From Tubiluchus corallicola (Eukaryota > Priapulida > Priapulimorpha > Priapulimorphida > Tubiluchidae), in contig JAQGDQ010000015.1 in assembly GCA_030141605.1 (NCBI GenBank), positions 496,001-560,000 on the forward strand: a stretch of 64,000 nt of DNA, given 5' to 3'. Shown in pieces: positions 12,817 through 23,473 of the stretch. Below the pieces are notes generated by a model. The model was not told the DNA's origin, made no database searches, and was given only the letters and a program-made list of their open reading frames with translations. Within the stretch, counting starts at the first letter, position 1. Each line of letters opens with the position of its first letter. The translations under genes were made by a program, and so were the position numbers.

Positions 12817-14356
12817 ATGGCAAGGAAAAGTTGCACGCTTTGCAAAAGTGCAAAAAATCCAGTAAATAAAAATCAGCTATTTCTTGCAACGTGTGAAAGG
12901 TGCTTCAAAAAACATAGGCAAACGGCGAATATGACAAATGATGGACACGAGGCGGCAGAAATTGTGTTTCCGACTTCGTACTTGTTGGTGATACAGATGG
13001 CGAACGATATAAACAAATGCTAATTGCCTTGCAAATAAAAGCCAAGAATGACGAAAGAGAGAGTAAAAAGACAATTCAATGCTCGGAATCAAAACTAGCT
13101 GCCAGCTATAAAGAGCAGTCAACTCTCATCGAAAAGGTTCATAAATTATCAGCGGAACTCTCTGAAGTACAAAAAAGAAAACAAAATGTAAGCAACCATG
13201 CAAGTGATAGTTCCTCCAAAGTTTCCAGTCACACAGATGGAGCAAGTCAAACTTTGCTTGGGAATGGAGACACCTCCTCATCGAAACACGGGAATAACGA
13301 CCTTACATCGCAAGGCGAAACCTTGCTGGAAAAGGAAACTTGCAATGCAATAACTGTGAATCAAAGAAGGAAAAATGCAACCACTCAAACGCTAGTCCTG
13401 GGAGACTCAAGGACCGTATACTTAAATCCAAAGGACATCGGGCAAAACGTCCAGGTACACTCATACAAAGGCTTAACACTAGAAGAGTTAAGCACAAAAG
13501 TGTTAAACCACTATCCAGCTATGAAACTTGAAAACGTGATCATCGCTTGTGGCGTAAATGACATAAGACGGCTAGCGCAAAAATGCGACGAGGTTGGACA
13601 GCAAATCGACAAAGAATCAGCAGTTAGAGACATCATTACAATTGCAGACAATTGTGCAAAAAACATTGCAAGGAAATTAAAGCTGCAAACATTTTTATTT
13701 GCAATATACCGCTGACTTCAAAAAGTAAACATTTTAATGCGAAACCATGTAATGTATTTCTGACAAACGAGCTTATACGCTCTTTCAATGATAATCTAGT
13801 CTATTTAACTAACAAAGAGGGCTATTTATTGTGCAACATTCAAAGTCGTTTTTTAGCTGAAGGGTTAATGGCAAGAGACGGTTTACATTTAAGTCGTACT
13901 AGTGTATCAAAATTAGCAGAATGGCTGAACTTATGTTTACACAATGATCCTAAGCGTTGGTACATGAAAATAAAACGCAAGCCAGTGTCAAATACAAACC
14001 TACACCAACACAATTCTGCGATTTCGAGCCAAAATAACTAGTTTAGTTTACGTATTGGTTCATCTCACAATACCAGCTAGTCAGACACAGTTAAGAAACC
14101 TGGTCTTCTCCCAACGCCGGTAATTAAAGACCCACAGCGAACCTACTCCGTTTCGAACCGGAGAGAGCCATCTGAACGAAGCAGTTTGTGCTATGCAGAA
14201 TCGGCTAAAGCTCATTATCTTAATAAATTTTCTATAACACTGCGAAGCCAAACTGAACCGCTGCAGTTAACTCAGGAACCAGCTCTAAAATCCGAGATTG
14301 AAAACATACTAACCAAAGCCTTTAAAGAGCTTATCCCCAAGTTCATATGGGCCTAG
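12817..14356 (+). pseudogene. LINE ORF1: zinc finger, coiled coil and SGNH-type esterase (broken)
   Basis: The reading starts at ATG 12817 with a cysteine/histidine cluster (CTLC…CERCFKKH), like the PHD-type finger of CR1 ORF1. It shifts frame near 12960 and runs through a charged, coiled-coil-like segment (about 13020-13190) and a Ser/Asn-rich linker. The esterase follows: GDSR (catalytic Ser block, about 13402), GVND (block III, about 13550) and, after a second frameshift near 13690, DGLH (Asp/His block, about 13877). The same frame continues past two TAG stops (14039 and 14078) to a TAG at 14354. The continuation is still coding-like and includes TYSVSNRREPSE and a helical C-terminus. In CR1-like LINEs this protein packages RNA; the esterase role is unknown. 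All four SGNH blocks are recognisable, so decay looks recent to moderate. Confidence 0.8.
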
Positions 14357-15210
14357 TATCGTTTAGCTTGTTGTTAGACATTACTGTAAACTCTAAAGCG
14401 GTCTGCGTCAACCTGTTATAAACTCGCTTTTTTACTATGCTGTTATGATTTTAATGATGACACTGAATAACAGAAATAATACTAAATCTTTAGCACTGTT
14501 GCTAGTGAATTTTTACATAATATGGCAAAATAGGCCAATCCGTCCTGATTCGTGTGAAGATTATAACGTAACAATTGTGTATACTAGTATTATAATAACA
14601 ATTATCTCACCCACGTTATTACATAATAGGAAATATTTATTTCTTATAGTACTGTGTTCTATACAAGCCCTTTTACTCGCAGCCGATATTAGTATCTTTA
14701 TGATCGTTCTAAAATTAATTTGCCGCGCACGTGTAACCTTTTACTGTGTAAGCCTGCTACTATGCTGCTGTATTACTGCAAAAAACTGCAAGTTAAAGTT
14801 CTTTTATTTGTGTTAATAGGTACATTTTGGAAACCATACGGATTTACTGCTTTTATCATAGTTGATGTTTTTAAAGCCAACCGTTTCTTTTCTAACATAT
14901 CTTATCATAAAATTACTAAATTTATTTGTGATTATGGTAGCAATTGTATTTTTAACGCCAAACACCAAACAGTTAAGTTCTTTTATTGTAACTATGCTTA
15001 CGTCTTAGTTATACTACGTACATTACTCCCACACTAAAACTGAAAACGATCTACGTAACAGTAATTTGTAATGTAATGTCTAAAGGTAATTCAAACAACT
15101 TTTTAATTGCTTTTCCAGTAAATACCGATAAAATAAGACACTCCGTGCAATTTATTTGAAAAAGATTTGTATCTATCTTAAAAGTTGTGTATCTCAGTGC
15201 TATAAGACAA
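14357..15210 (+). other. Inter-ORF spacer of the LINE with hydrophobic reading frames
   Basis: About 850 bases separate ORF1 and ORF2. Two overlapping open frames (14445-14816 and 14720-15037) encode Ile/Leu/Cys-rich polypeptides with several membrane-like stretches. They match no family I know and could simply reflect T-rich composition. An in-frame stop near 15157 lies upstream of ORF2, so ORF2 cannot be a direct readthrough of ORF1. Confidence 0.5.
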
Positions 15211-15318
15211 ATGCGTCAGGTCAACTTAAAATACGTAGCACTAAAAATATTCGAAAAATTACAGAATCCATCTAAATTTGAAAGCAGTCTACACTCATGT
15301 TCTGAACTAGCTTACATT

Positions 15319-15375
15319 TTAACCATAATTCGTTTCCTACTTATACTTGGTGGTATCGAAATTAACCCTGGACCC
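15319..15375 (+). other. 2A-like ribosome-skipping motif at the ORF2 N-terminus
   Basis: The coding frame reads a hydrophobic run (LTIIRFLLIL) followed by GGIEINPGP, with N at 15364 and the last P at 15373-15375. The consensus for 2A peptides is D-x-E-x-N-P-G-P after a hydrophobic helix. Here the first position is Gly instead of Asp; E, N, P, G and P are kept. 2A-like sequences at this place are known from CR1-like LINEs of sea urchins, lancelets and molluscs, where the final Gly-Pro bond is skipped during translation. Whether the Gly variant is active is not known from sequence. Confidence 0.8.
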
Positions 15376-15384
15376 ATTTTGCCA

Positions 15385-15436
15385 AATAATAATAATAATA
15401 ACAATAATAATAATAATACCAACAATAATAATACCA
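15385..15436 (+). repeat. (AAT)n trinucleotide repeat coding poly-Asn
   Basis: AAT/AAC repeats lie directly downstream of the 2A-like motif in the same frame and give a run of Asn with a few Thr. They could act as a flexible linker between the 2A leader and the endonuclease, or be a neutral expansion. Confidence 0.9.
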
Positions 15437-18257
15437 GCAATGAGCTAAAAAATTCATTATTACTTATAAAAAGAACATCAAATTTCTAAATATAAATATT
15501 CAAAGTCTCGTCAGTAAACACTCGCTGCTCAAAGACACAATTCACGCCACCGAAAATCTGCCTGTAGGCATAACAGAAATTTAGCTACATAAACAAATAC
15601 TTAGCAACACTATAGGTGCAGCATTGAGAACTATGTAATAGGAACCATATATAGACCACCCAATCTCAAACACAAAACATTTTTCAAATACTTTAGTGAA
15701 GAACTAGAACGCAGTGTTTTCGAAAATAAAAAAGTTCTTATAATGGGCGATTTCAACTTCGATACTTTAGCTACAAACACACTGCCATACAAAACATACA
15801 CAGAGCTCTTAAAACAATATAATGTCCACATACTTAATAACAATAAACCTACTCGAATTTCTAAAACATCAGCCACAGTAATCGACCATTTCATTTCGAA
15901 TAGTAACAATAATTTCGTAGCATATGATACTTTACCGTGTGATTATTCAGATCATCATTTACAATATTAGTAGATAAAATGACCTCACAGCATAACAATA
16001 ACCAAAATTCAGTCTGGCATTTAATGAGAGACTACGCCCAATACAACAAACATTCATACTTAATCGACTTAGCAAAAATGAACTGGACCTCCATATATAT
16101 GTCTGATAAAATAGATACACAAGCTTAATATTCTGATTAATAATGTCGAATGTGCATGCAGCATATAAAAACGTAAAACAAATCCCACAGCAAAGCAAAC
16201 TGAATAACGAAAGTACCTGGGCAACACCTGAACTTGACAAACTAAGAATAGCGAAAAATAGAATGTATAATATATGGGAAAAGAACAAAACTAAAAACAA
16301 TCTCAACAATTATAAAAAAAGAGAAATCAGTTTAATAATCTTAATAAATTCTTAAAAATAAACATATACAACAACAATGCAAAAACGCAAAAAATACTAA
16401 AGAAAAATGGGAAATTAGTAGCAATGTAATAAATAGTTGCCGTAACAAACTAACGCATATTGACGAAATTAAAATCAACAACACTGTTATTACAAAACCC
16501 AAGGATATTGCCAACGCGCTAAATGCAATATTCTTGAATCTTGGAAATTTTAAGGGAGTGGCTTCTCATATCAGCAATAATATAATTAACAAATCGACTA
16601 ACACAGTATTCTCATTCAAAAGCGTCACAGTAGGAGAAATTATGGACATGTTAAATAACCTAAATTCTAACAAAGGGAGTGGACCATCAGATACTCCTAT
16701 CAGAATTCTATAAGATAATGCATCTGTAATAGCCCCGCATATGACTTACATTGCTAATCAGATAATGAGAGGCGAATTTCCAACTGTATGTAAAATGGCA
16801 AACGTGACTCCAATTCATAAAAAAAGATTAAAAATGTGACCCCATGACCCCAATTTCCGTAACCCATTGTGTTGGCAAAGTTTGGGAAAGGATTATTTAT
16901 GATCAGATAAAGTCATACGTAAATAAACACCAACTTTTATTAAAACGTCAGTTTGGCTTCCGTAAACACCATTCAACCATTGACGCCCTAATACAGAAAA
17001 TTGGAGACATAGCTTAGACAACAAGCAATACATTTTAGCGGCATTTTTGGGTTTAAGTAAAGCATTCGATAGGATTAATCATGAACTACTTTTCGATAAC
17101 TTAAAACAAATCGGATTTGATTCTATATGGTTAAAACTGATAGAAAATTATCTCAAAGATAAACAACAACCAGTAAAGTTAGATACAGCCAGCTTTTCTG
17201 ACTGGGCCACGTTAAACAGAGGTATACCGCAAGGAACACTACTAGGTCCGTTATTATTTTGCCTATATATATACAACATATCCAGTGTATTACAACAGTC
17301 GCAAATTACGGAATACTCTGATGACACTACAGTCTACATAGCCCATGAAAATATCTAAACTGCAAAAAATTATTTAGAAAAAGATACAAAAATATAAATA
17401 TGGCATTTAGTCATTACAAGCTAAAAATGAATAATGATAAAACAGAATTCATGATACTGTCACCCTCATTAAATACTAATGATGCGTCATCAACCACTTT
17501 GACAATAGATAATGCTGTAATCAAACAAACTATAATGTTAAATTTCTGGGCATACAGGTAGGCAATAATCTTTCATGGAATGAACACTTTAATAACATAT
17601 TCACAAAAATGGCATCTAGCACATCATATCTCCGACAAGTTAAAGGGCAACTAACAAAAGAAACTAAGACGCTAATATACAAAACTTAATTCTACCACAC
17701 TTCTTATATGGATGTACGCTACTTCAAAAAATCAAAAGAGAAAATTACTTAAAATTAAATCTCCTTCAAAACTATGCGTTGAGATTGATAGCTGGGTACT
17801 CATACAAACGTAAGGCAGGTAGACAAAAATTCAAAGCTTCAACAACTAACCTGAGAAAAACTTTAAAATTCCCAATCATTGAAGCACACAAAGAATATTT
17901 TACTCTGCTTTTTATATTTAAATACATTAACAACATCAGCAAACCATTCCAAAATAACAGATTTACCTTTTTTCCAAATCCTATCGTTAATTCCAGAACA
18001 AGTAATCTAAAACAAATTAGGACAAATACCCACTATGGAACGAACTCTGTAATCAAGCAAGCAATTCTACTTTGGAATTCTCTATCATTACAGGTTAAAC
18101 AAATCAAGTCTTTATCAGCATTTAAAACAAAATTAAAATTATTAATATTAACCAGATATGAAATACCATCACACCAGCACGACAACATACACATCAATTC
18201 AGAATTTATATATCCACGGCCATATTAATTAAATCATAATTTTTTAATTTTTTGGGA

Positions 18258-18567
18258 ATAGTTGTAAATACGTTTTATTTTATTCGTCTACACTTTCCGT
18301 TACTGCACAGTAGTTTAGATTGCACTGACGCATTTGCCTTTAGCAGTGTAAGTTTTTATTAAACTAACACTGATGGATTGATCATCTCTGTAAAGTTTTT
18401 ATTCAGTGATTATATATATATATAGAATAAAAACTTTACAGAGATGATATATCAGTGTTAGTTTAATAAAAACTTACACTGCTAAAGGCACATGCGTCAG
18501 TGCAATCTAAACTACTGTGCAGTAACGGAAAGTGTAGACGAATAAAATAAAACGTATTTACAACTAT
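18258..18567. repeat. Long palindrome: LINE 3' UTR and its inverted copy
   Basis: Arm 1 (18258-18404) is the LINE 3' UTR. Arm 2 (18425-18567) is its reverse complement. They are separated by a 20-base AT-rich loop (18405-18424). The arms differ by one visible substitution (TTTGCC versus TGTGCC on the same strand) and a small indel near the inner end. A (TA)n tract (18565-18582) follows. The transcript would form a hairpin of more than 140 bp. Confidence 0.93.
18327..18372 (+). promoter_or_regulatory. 3' UTR motif and hairpin of the LINE family, copy 1
   Basis: GACGCATTTGCC is followed by a hairpin: CAGTGT-a-AGTTT on one side and AAACT-a-ACACTG on the other (18344-18372). The same motif plus a different but foldable hairpin occurs at 34850-34894 and 42740-42785. 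In LINEs a conserved 3' structure of this kind is typically recognised by the reverse transcriptase. Confidence 0.6.
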
Positions 18568-18583
18568 ATATATATATATATAT

Positions 18584-18769
18584 CAAGCACTAATACCTGG
18601 AAAGAAGCCAAGAGGAGTACTACTGATCACGTGTTTGGATGTTTTGAAGGAAGTTTTATTAGATGCTCCACTTGACTTAAACAACGTAGATACTTGGTAT
18701 GTGGCAGCAGACCGGGGAACATGGCAACAAATTATGAGTGGTGCGGTGTTGCATAAAGCAAGCACCTAA
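18584..18769 (+). mobile_element. RTE-like LINE relic, right half (C-terminus)
   Basis: Directly after the (TA)n tail of the younger LINE there is an open frame of 61 codons ending in TAA at 18767. It contains PGKKPRG, CLDVLKEVLLDAPLDLNN and AADRGTWQQI. These match the usual C-terminal order of RTE-like LINEs (K-x-PRGRP, TWLD-x-L, A-x-DR-x-x-W). It is the expected continuation of the RLPQD block at about 12615. The two halves were therefore one element before the CR1-like insertion. Confidence 0.78.
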
Positions 18770-20105
18770 GATGATGGTAAATCTAGTCATTGAGTAAGTT
18801 ATCTAATAATGTCGCTCTGGTTCTATCATACTTTATGCATTCGAATAAGTAAAGGTAAGAACTTTTTATAAAATTACTACTTTTGTGACGTTGCAATTGA
18901 AAAAACTGGCTAAAAACTTGTTGCACGAACAACAACGAAAACGAGACTGATATCACGGCGAAATAAACCATTTTACAAAGTTATTTCGCAAGCGAGCAAC
19001 CCAAAAATAAAAAAACAGTATATCAATTTCTAAAAAATTGAGAGCATTCAGGCAACCCTACATTGACACAGATAATAATTGGGAGTACCTCTTCTATCAC
19101 AGGGCTTTATAGCATGAGATTAATCATATTTGCTAGTTAAAACTGGAATTTATTAAAGTTTATGTAGGCAAATTTGGGTTTTCACACTTAAATTAACTTT
19201 AGATGATAATTATAGTAACTTCCAGTAAGCCTTTCTTATTTTGACTCTCGTATTTTATGTTTCCCACTTAAATTACTATGATTTCTTGACTTTCTTAAGC
19301 CAACGAAAGACCACTTGTGATGAATCAACCCTAGAAATCTACCGATGACTATTTAGAGTAATGTGGCAAACGTGCGATAATAATGATGATGTACGGCGCT
19401 GAGCAAGCACTGAAATCCACCCGCAAACGACGCACCGTTTCCTGTGTGGTTTAAACTTGGCTTCCTACCGTGACGGATGTACTGATGAATTAAAAGTAAA
19501 AGCTTTGCACAGATATAGCTTACCTTCCGCTAGACTGTGCGGTGTCTCTTTAAGCATTAGCTAAACATTATATTGTAACTGATTACTTCCGGGTGGGAAA
19601 ACGAAAACGCATTGACAAAAGCTTCCTGTGGCAGCAGTAATTTGAGAATTAGGCCTGCGCTGTTAAATTAGCTAAGCAAGAATGAACCATGTTTTTTGGA
19701 AGAAAGTTTTAATCTTTTTGTAGTTTGCAAGATGGTCATGTAACGCGTGCTGGATGGGAAAAAGATAATTTGGGTACGTTTCCTGAATGTAATATTTCCT
19801 TTAGTTTACTTAATAGAAACGAGCAATAACTTTGCTCTTCCAAGAAAATCTGTTACAAGTAACCATGCAGATCTATAATGATTCATGTAAATAATTTGTG
19901 ACTAATCGAACTAAAAAAATAGCGTTTATATAAAGTGAATTTTCGATAGAACGGCGCTCTTGGCAAAATTATATTCTGGGAAATAATAATTTTCTGAAAC
20001 GAGGTTTCTAGAAACTTATTTTTTAGCTCAGAATCTGTAAAAAAACTTGCTTGGATGTAGGTTCATGTCTGAGAATTGTTCATGGGAAACCAATTTTTTT
20101 CGCTA
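18770..20105. other. Non-coding, no gene recognised
   Basis: AT-rich sequence without ORFs over 65 codons, without exon-like segments and without obvious repeats. Confidence 0.5.
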
Positions 20106-20125
20106 GGGAGAGAAAAAGACAGAAG

Positions 20126-20161
<36 letters not shown>

Positions 20162-20195
20162 AAGAAAGAGAGAGAGGAAAGGAGGAAAGGATGAG
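20106..20195. repeat. (GA)n microsatellite, imperfect
   Basis: GA dinucleotides with AAAG and GGAAAGG interruptions. The purest part is about 20129-20162. Confidence 0.9.
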
Positions 20196-20777
20196 TATGC
20201 GTGAGAATGCAAGACTTTGTCACGCAGCAGAATTGCAATGATGCTATTATAATAAATTACAATGATAGTGTCTTCTTAGTATCCCTTGTTCCATTTTCTC
20301 ATAATCTGATAATATTATGGAAACGTTTCAGGAGAAAAACAAGCGATAATAATATCGATTGTAGTATACCCACTACGTGCACAAGAATTGTTCAAAAGGG
20401 TGCAAACCAATTTAAAATTCTGACTAGATAGGCTGGCTTAAATTTGATTAAGCGCTCGTCTTTATACACACAGGGGTTGTGTAGGCTTACGAACAAATTG
20501 ACTTTCCGCTCTGGATACAGAAAAAGAAAAAAGATGACGGCAAGAAATCCACCACAGAATGATACTTACATAATTCAAGAGCTTCCACTAGAATATCTAA
20601 CTATACTATATGCACAACATTGGTGTTTGTGCATCATTGTGAATGGTGGCCCTTATTGTTTCGCAGAATAGCTGCATTAATCTACCTAACATGGCTGATC
20701 GAGATTTGTATAAAATTTGCACATGTGAGCGAAGCTTTGCTAGCACATAGTGAGAGAGGCTCGCAAGTAACATTATG

Positions 20778-20830
20778 ACACACACACACGCACGCACACA
20801 CGCACGCACGCACACACACACACACACACA
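20778..20830. repeat. (CA)n microsatellite with CG interruptions
   Basis: CA repeats with periodic CACG variants. The minus-strand ORF here is an artefact. Confidence 0.92.
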
Positions 20831-22872
20831 TCACAAATTCCAAGTGAGTCCTACAAATTCTTCAACGAGCATCAAAAGCTAATTAGCGTCGCAAATTTTT
20901 TATTTTACTAATTAACGTAAAAGCTAATTGGCCCCAGGTAAACGTCGCATGTTTTTGTCCCACTAATTAACACATACAGTGACGTATAGAGTGAATGCTT
21001 AACACTTTTTCATTCTTAACATTGGTTAGGGGTCTTGCTTGACACCATTCTTGATGTTAATTTCATTGCACTTTGTTTCCAAGTTTTTACTTTATTTTAA
21101 GGAAGTTGTGAAATTGTTCATATGAATAATGATTTACTGAATATCTCATCTTAATTATCATTGTTTTACTAAAAATTATCTTTATTTTACTAAATGAAAT
21201 TAACTAACAAATAACTATTTTTTACCGTAAATCGCTCTTTCAAATTGATTATAAAGTTTTTTATTTTATGATAAGGAAATTACGATGCGAATTATTGTGA
21301 ATATTGCTATATATATTATTTTTAATGCACTGTAAGCTACTGTAAAAGCCATTTTGTAACCGACATTAATTTAATTTGTCTTATTTTTTCTGTGTTGCCT
21401 GTATTTTCAGCCCTGATGCTAATTAATGCTTTCCAACACTCCTTGACGCTAATTTGTAGGACTGTTCCAAATATTCTGCCGCTTTTGCAGAGAGGGCGAA
21501 TATACAGCAGCTTACATGGAATCCCACCAATTTTCAATAACTGTAGGAAGATTTCACGTAGTGCTTACTCTTTAATTTACACGAGTGAAAAGTTTTCCGT
21601 ATGTCACAACGAAACTGAACGCGCAAGCAAAAACGTTGTGCGCTAGCATAACGTCAGGTGAGAGGGAATCTGGCATACCTGCCGTTCAAGCGTGCGAGCC
21701 ACTGAGGCCCTCGCGGTTCTCTGCTTCTCTCTCTCTCTCTCCCTTTTTTCCTCTTTCTTCCTCTTGCCCACCTTTTCCTGTATTGCTAGCTGGCGAATCG
21801 TGTAGATGGTTGATTCACATGAACATGTAAACTTACAAACACATTCGAAAAATGACGAGGAAGACTTGTTGGTGTAGCTCATTTTCAGCCATGAAAACGT
21901 TTTTGCGGTTAACGAAATTTAAAGATTGGCTTTATAACATTTATTTATTTTATTTTATTAATGACTAGCTATGCGCTGATTTGGGTTCATAATTTAAATG
22001 CCATCGTTAAAATAAAGTTTTCGAGTTTTCATGTAATTAAATGCTTCTGATAGCGTGATGAACTGAATCAGCTAGATTGCACGAAAGTCGTAAAAGGTGG
22101 CGCCCCCCTGGCCGGAAATTGCGCAAGGTTTCATGATTCACTTGGCCATGCAGCATGCAACTAATAAAACTCTCATAAGCCTCCATTGCAATTCAACGTG
22201 CAAACGCTGCAACTTACACGTTTGCAATTTCCAGATTTTGCATGAATTGAGCACAGTGGAGAAATATTCAGTGTCCGTCGGTAATGGCTCTTGTCTATTT
22301 AAACACTATAGACCAAGATAATGTGTAATACATCAACCAGGGTAAATGGGTAGGTAATGCAATTAAAACTGTGAGGTTTTCGATTAGATAGAAGTTACTA
22401 ACATAATCACATTCTGGTCTCTCCTATCCCCACGCTACACACTTTTCAATGAATAAACAAGTTCGCACATTGTGCCGCTTTTTAACAAACACAAGTAGCT
22501 GACGTGAACTAAAACATACCAGAATACTGTAGCCTAGTAAACTTATGGCGCCACTGTTTAATGTTTGTGAGCAAACTGTCTACAAGAACAAGAATAAGAA
22601 TAACGCAAACAAGTACTAGACATCCCATTCTAAGCTGTAATAAATAGGTTTTCGTTATCTGTAACTTGGTTAACTGGGTTAACTAAATCAGAGATTCAAG
22701 TTCAATAACCTAACAGGGATTCAAGAAACAGTGCTTAATTAACAGATTATGAAAAATTTTTTTCAGTAACATTTGAAAACCGACCTCGATAGACCTACAT
22801 AATATCCTTTATATAGACAATAATCTTTTTCTGCTATCCATTTTATTGTTTTTACACGCATTACTAGAACTG
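20831..22872. other. Non-coding, no gene recognised
   Basis: Contains a CT-rich patch at about 21719-21780. Open frames around 21340-21880 overlap on both strands and show no family features. Confidence 0.45.
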
Positions 22873-23118
22873 TTAGAGGTCATTCTCACGCGCAAGTTGC
22901 ATAATTTTTGCTGTAACCTGCTTTATAATACACGGGAGGGGGGTAAAATGTTCCAGCGTGACCAAATGATCAAATAAGTCTATTACAATTTGCTTGAAAA
23001 CATCAACAATTCGGTTGTCTCTTTCAAAAGTCAGATAATGTTCCGACCAACATCTCTTTGACACCACAGTCTGCCCCTGAAAATTCATAAAGGCCAGTAA
23101 GTCGTTTTGCTTTCTCAT
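22873..23118 (-). CDS. Candidate internal or terminal exon, unknown protein
   Basis: On the minus strand a TTTTCAG acceptor (exon start 23076) is followed by an open frame. It ends either at a GCGC|GTGAGA donor (exon end 22890) or at a TAA at 22873. The product reads as plausible protein: a WSEHYLTFERDNR segment, an amphipathic helix (VFKQIVIDLFDHL) and FTPLPCIIKQ. No family is recognised and no partner exon is found nearby. The balanced composition against AT-rich surroundings favours a real exon, but chance cannot be excluded. Confidence 0.28.
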   Translation of the reverse strand: MRKQNDLLAFMNFQGQTVVSKRCWSEHYLTFERDNRIVDVFKQIVIDLFDHLVTLEHFTPLPCIIKQVTAKIMQLARENDL

Positions 23119-23378
23119 GTGTAAGAGTAAGAACTATGCATACAATGATTAGTGACGTCGATCCTCCCTTGAGTTTTCCCATTGTTACAAAATGGAGTTG
23201 TCCTTAAATAGATGTCTTGCCATTAAATCCATCAAAAATATGAATGAATCTATGTTACATCGACATCTCGCATTTCTCCATTCTTTTCAGCAGTATCAGT
23301 AACATGTTGTGGGATAAGGGCGTATCAGCTTGTTCATCAGAACTATGGCTAATAAACTAGTTAACAGATCTGGAGCAG

Positions 23379-23473
23379 GTTTCACAAAACCGTCACTAAA
23401 TTAACGACGTCCTTATTACATTCCCTAAACTATTAATAACGACGTCGTTAACTTAGTAATGCATTTGTGAAAC
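23379..23473. repeat. 95-bp foldback element
   Basis: Imperfect inverted arms of about 33 bp start with GTTTCACAAA and end with TTAACGACGTC on each side. About 26 of 33 positions match by eye, around a 30-bp spacer. There is no coding capacity. It resembles a small MITE or hairpin element; no target duplication is obvious. Confidence 0.7.

Larger units (their letters stand above)
15211..18228 (+). pseudogene. LINE ORF2: 2A-like leader, APE endonuclease, reverse transcriptase (broken)
   Basis: From the first ATG (15211), about 55 residues lead to a 2A-like NPGP, then a poly-Asn linker. Endonuclease pieces follow: INIQSL (about 15497) in a new frame, an internal deletion, GDFN (15746-15757), TVIDHFIS, and SDHH (about 15947). 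The reverse transcriptase has NSNKGSGPSD (about 16665), QFGFRKHHST (about 16950), motif A as GLSKAFD (17050-17070), GIPQG (17221-17235) and YSDD (17314-17325). The first motif-A residue is Gly where the catalytic Asp is expected. The C-terminal domain ends in YIYPRPY and a stop at 18228, matching the second copy (YIYPRQF). Several frameshifts and stops are present, so this copy makes no active enzyme. Role: first-strand nicking and target-primed reverse transcription. Confidence 0.85.
12648..18583 (+). mobile_element. Near full-length CR1-like LINE with SGNH ORF1 and 2A-like ORF2 (inactive)
   Basis: About 5.9 kb in one orientation. The order is a 5' region (12648-12816), ORF1 with zinc finger, coiled coil and SGNH esterase (12817-14356), an unusually long inter-ORF spacer (14357-15210), ORF2 with 2A-like motif, APE endonuclease and reverse transcriptase (15211-18228), and a 3' UTR. 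A CR1-like family is supported by the zinc-finger plus esterase ORF1, which is known from CR1-clade elements, and by the ORF2 C-terminus shared with a second copy at 33.97 kb. Frameshifts, stops and a lost catalytic aspartate show it is dead. No target-site duplication is obvious; the right edge is a (TA)n tract. It is inserted in an older RTE-like LINE. Confidence 0.85.

Noticed and set aside
20606-20827. Cys-Val repeat ORF on the minus strand
   Set aside because: Caused by the (CA)n tract.
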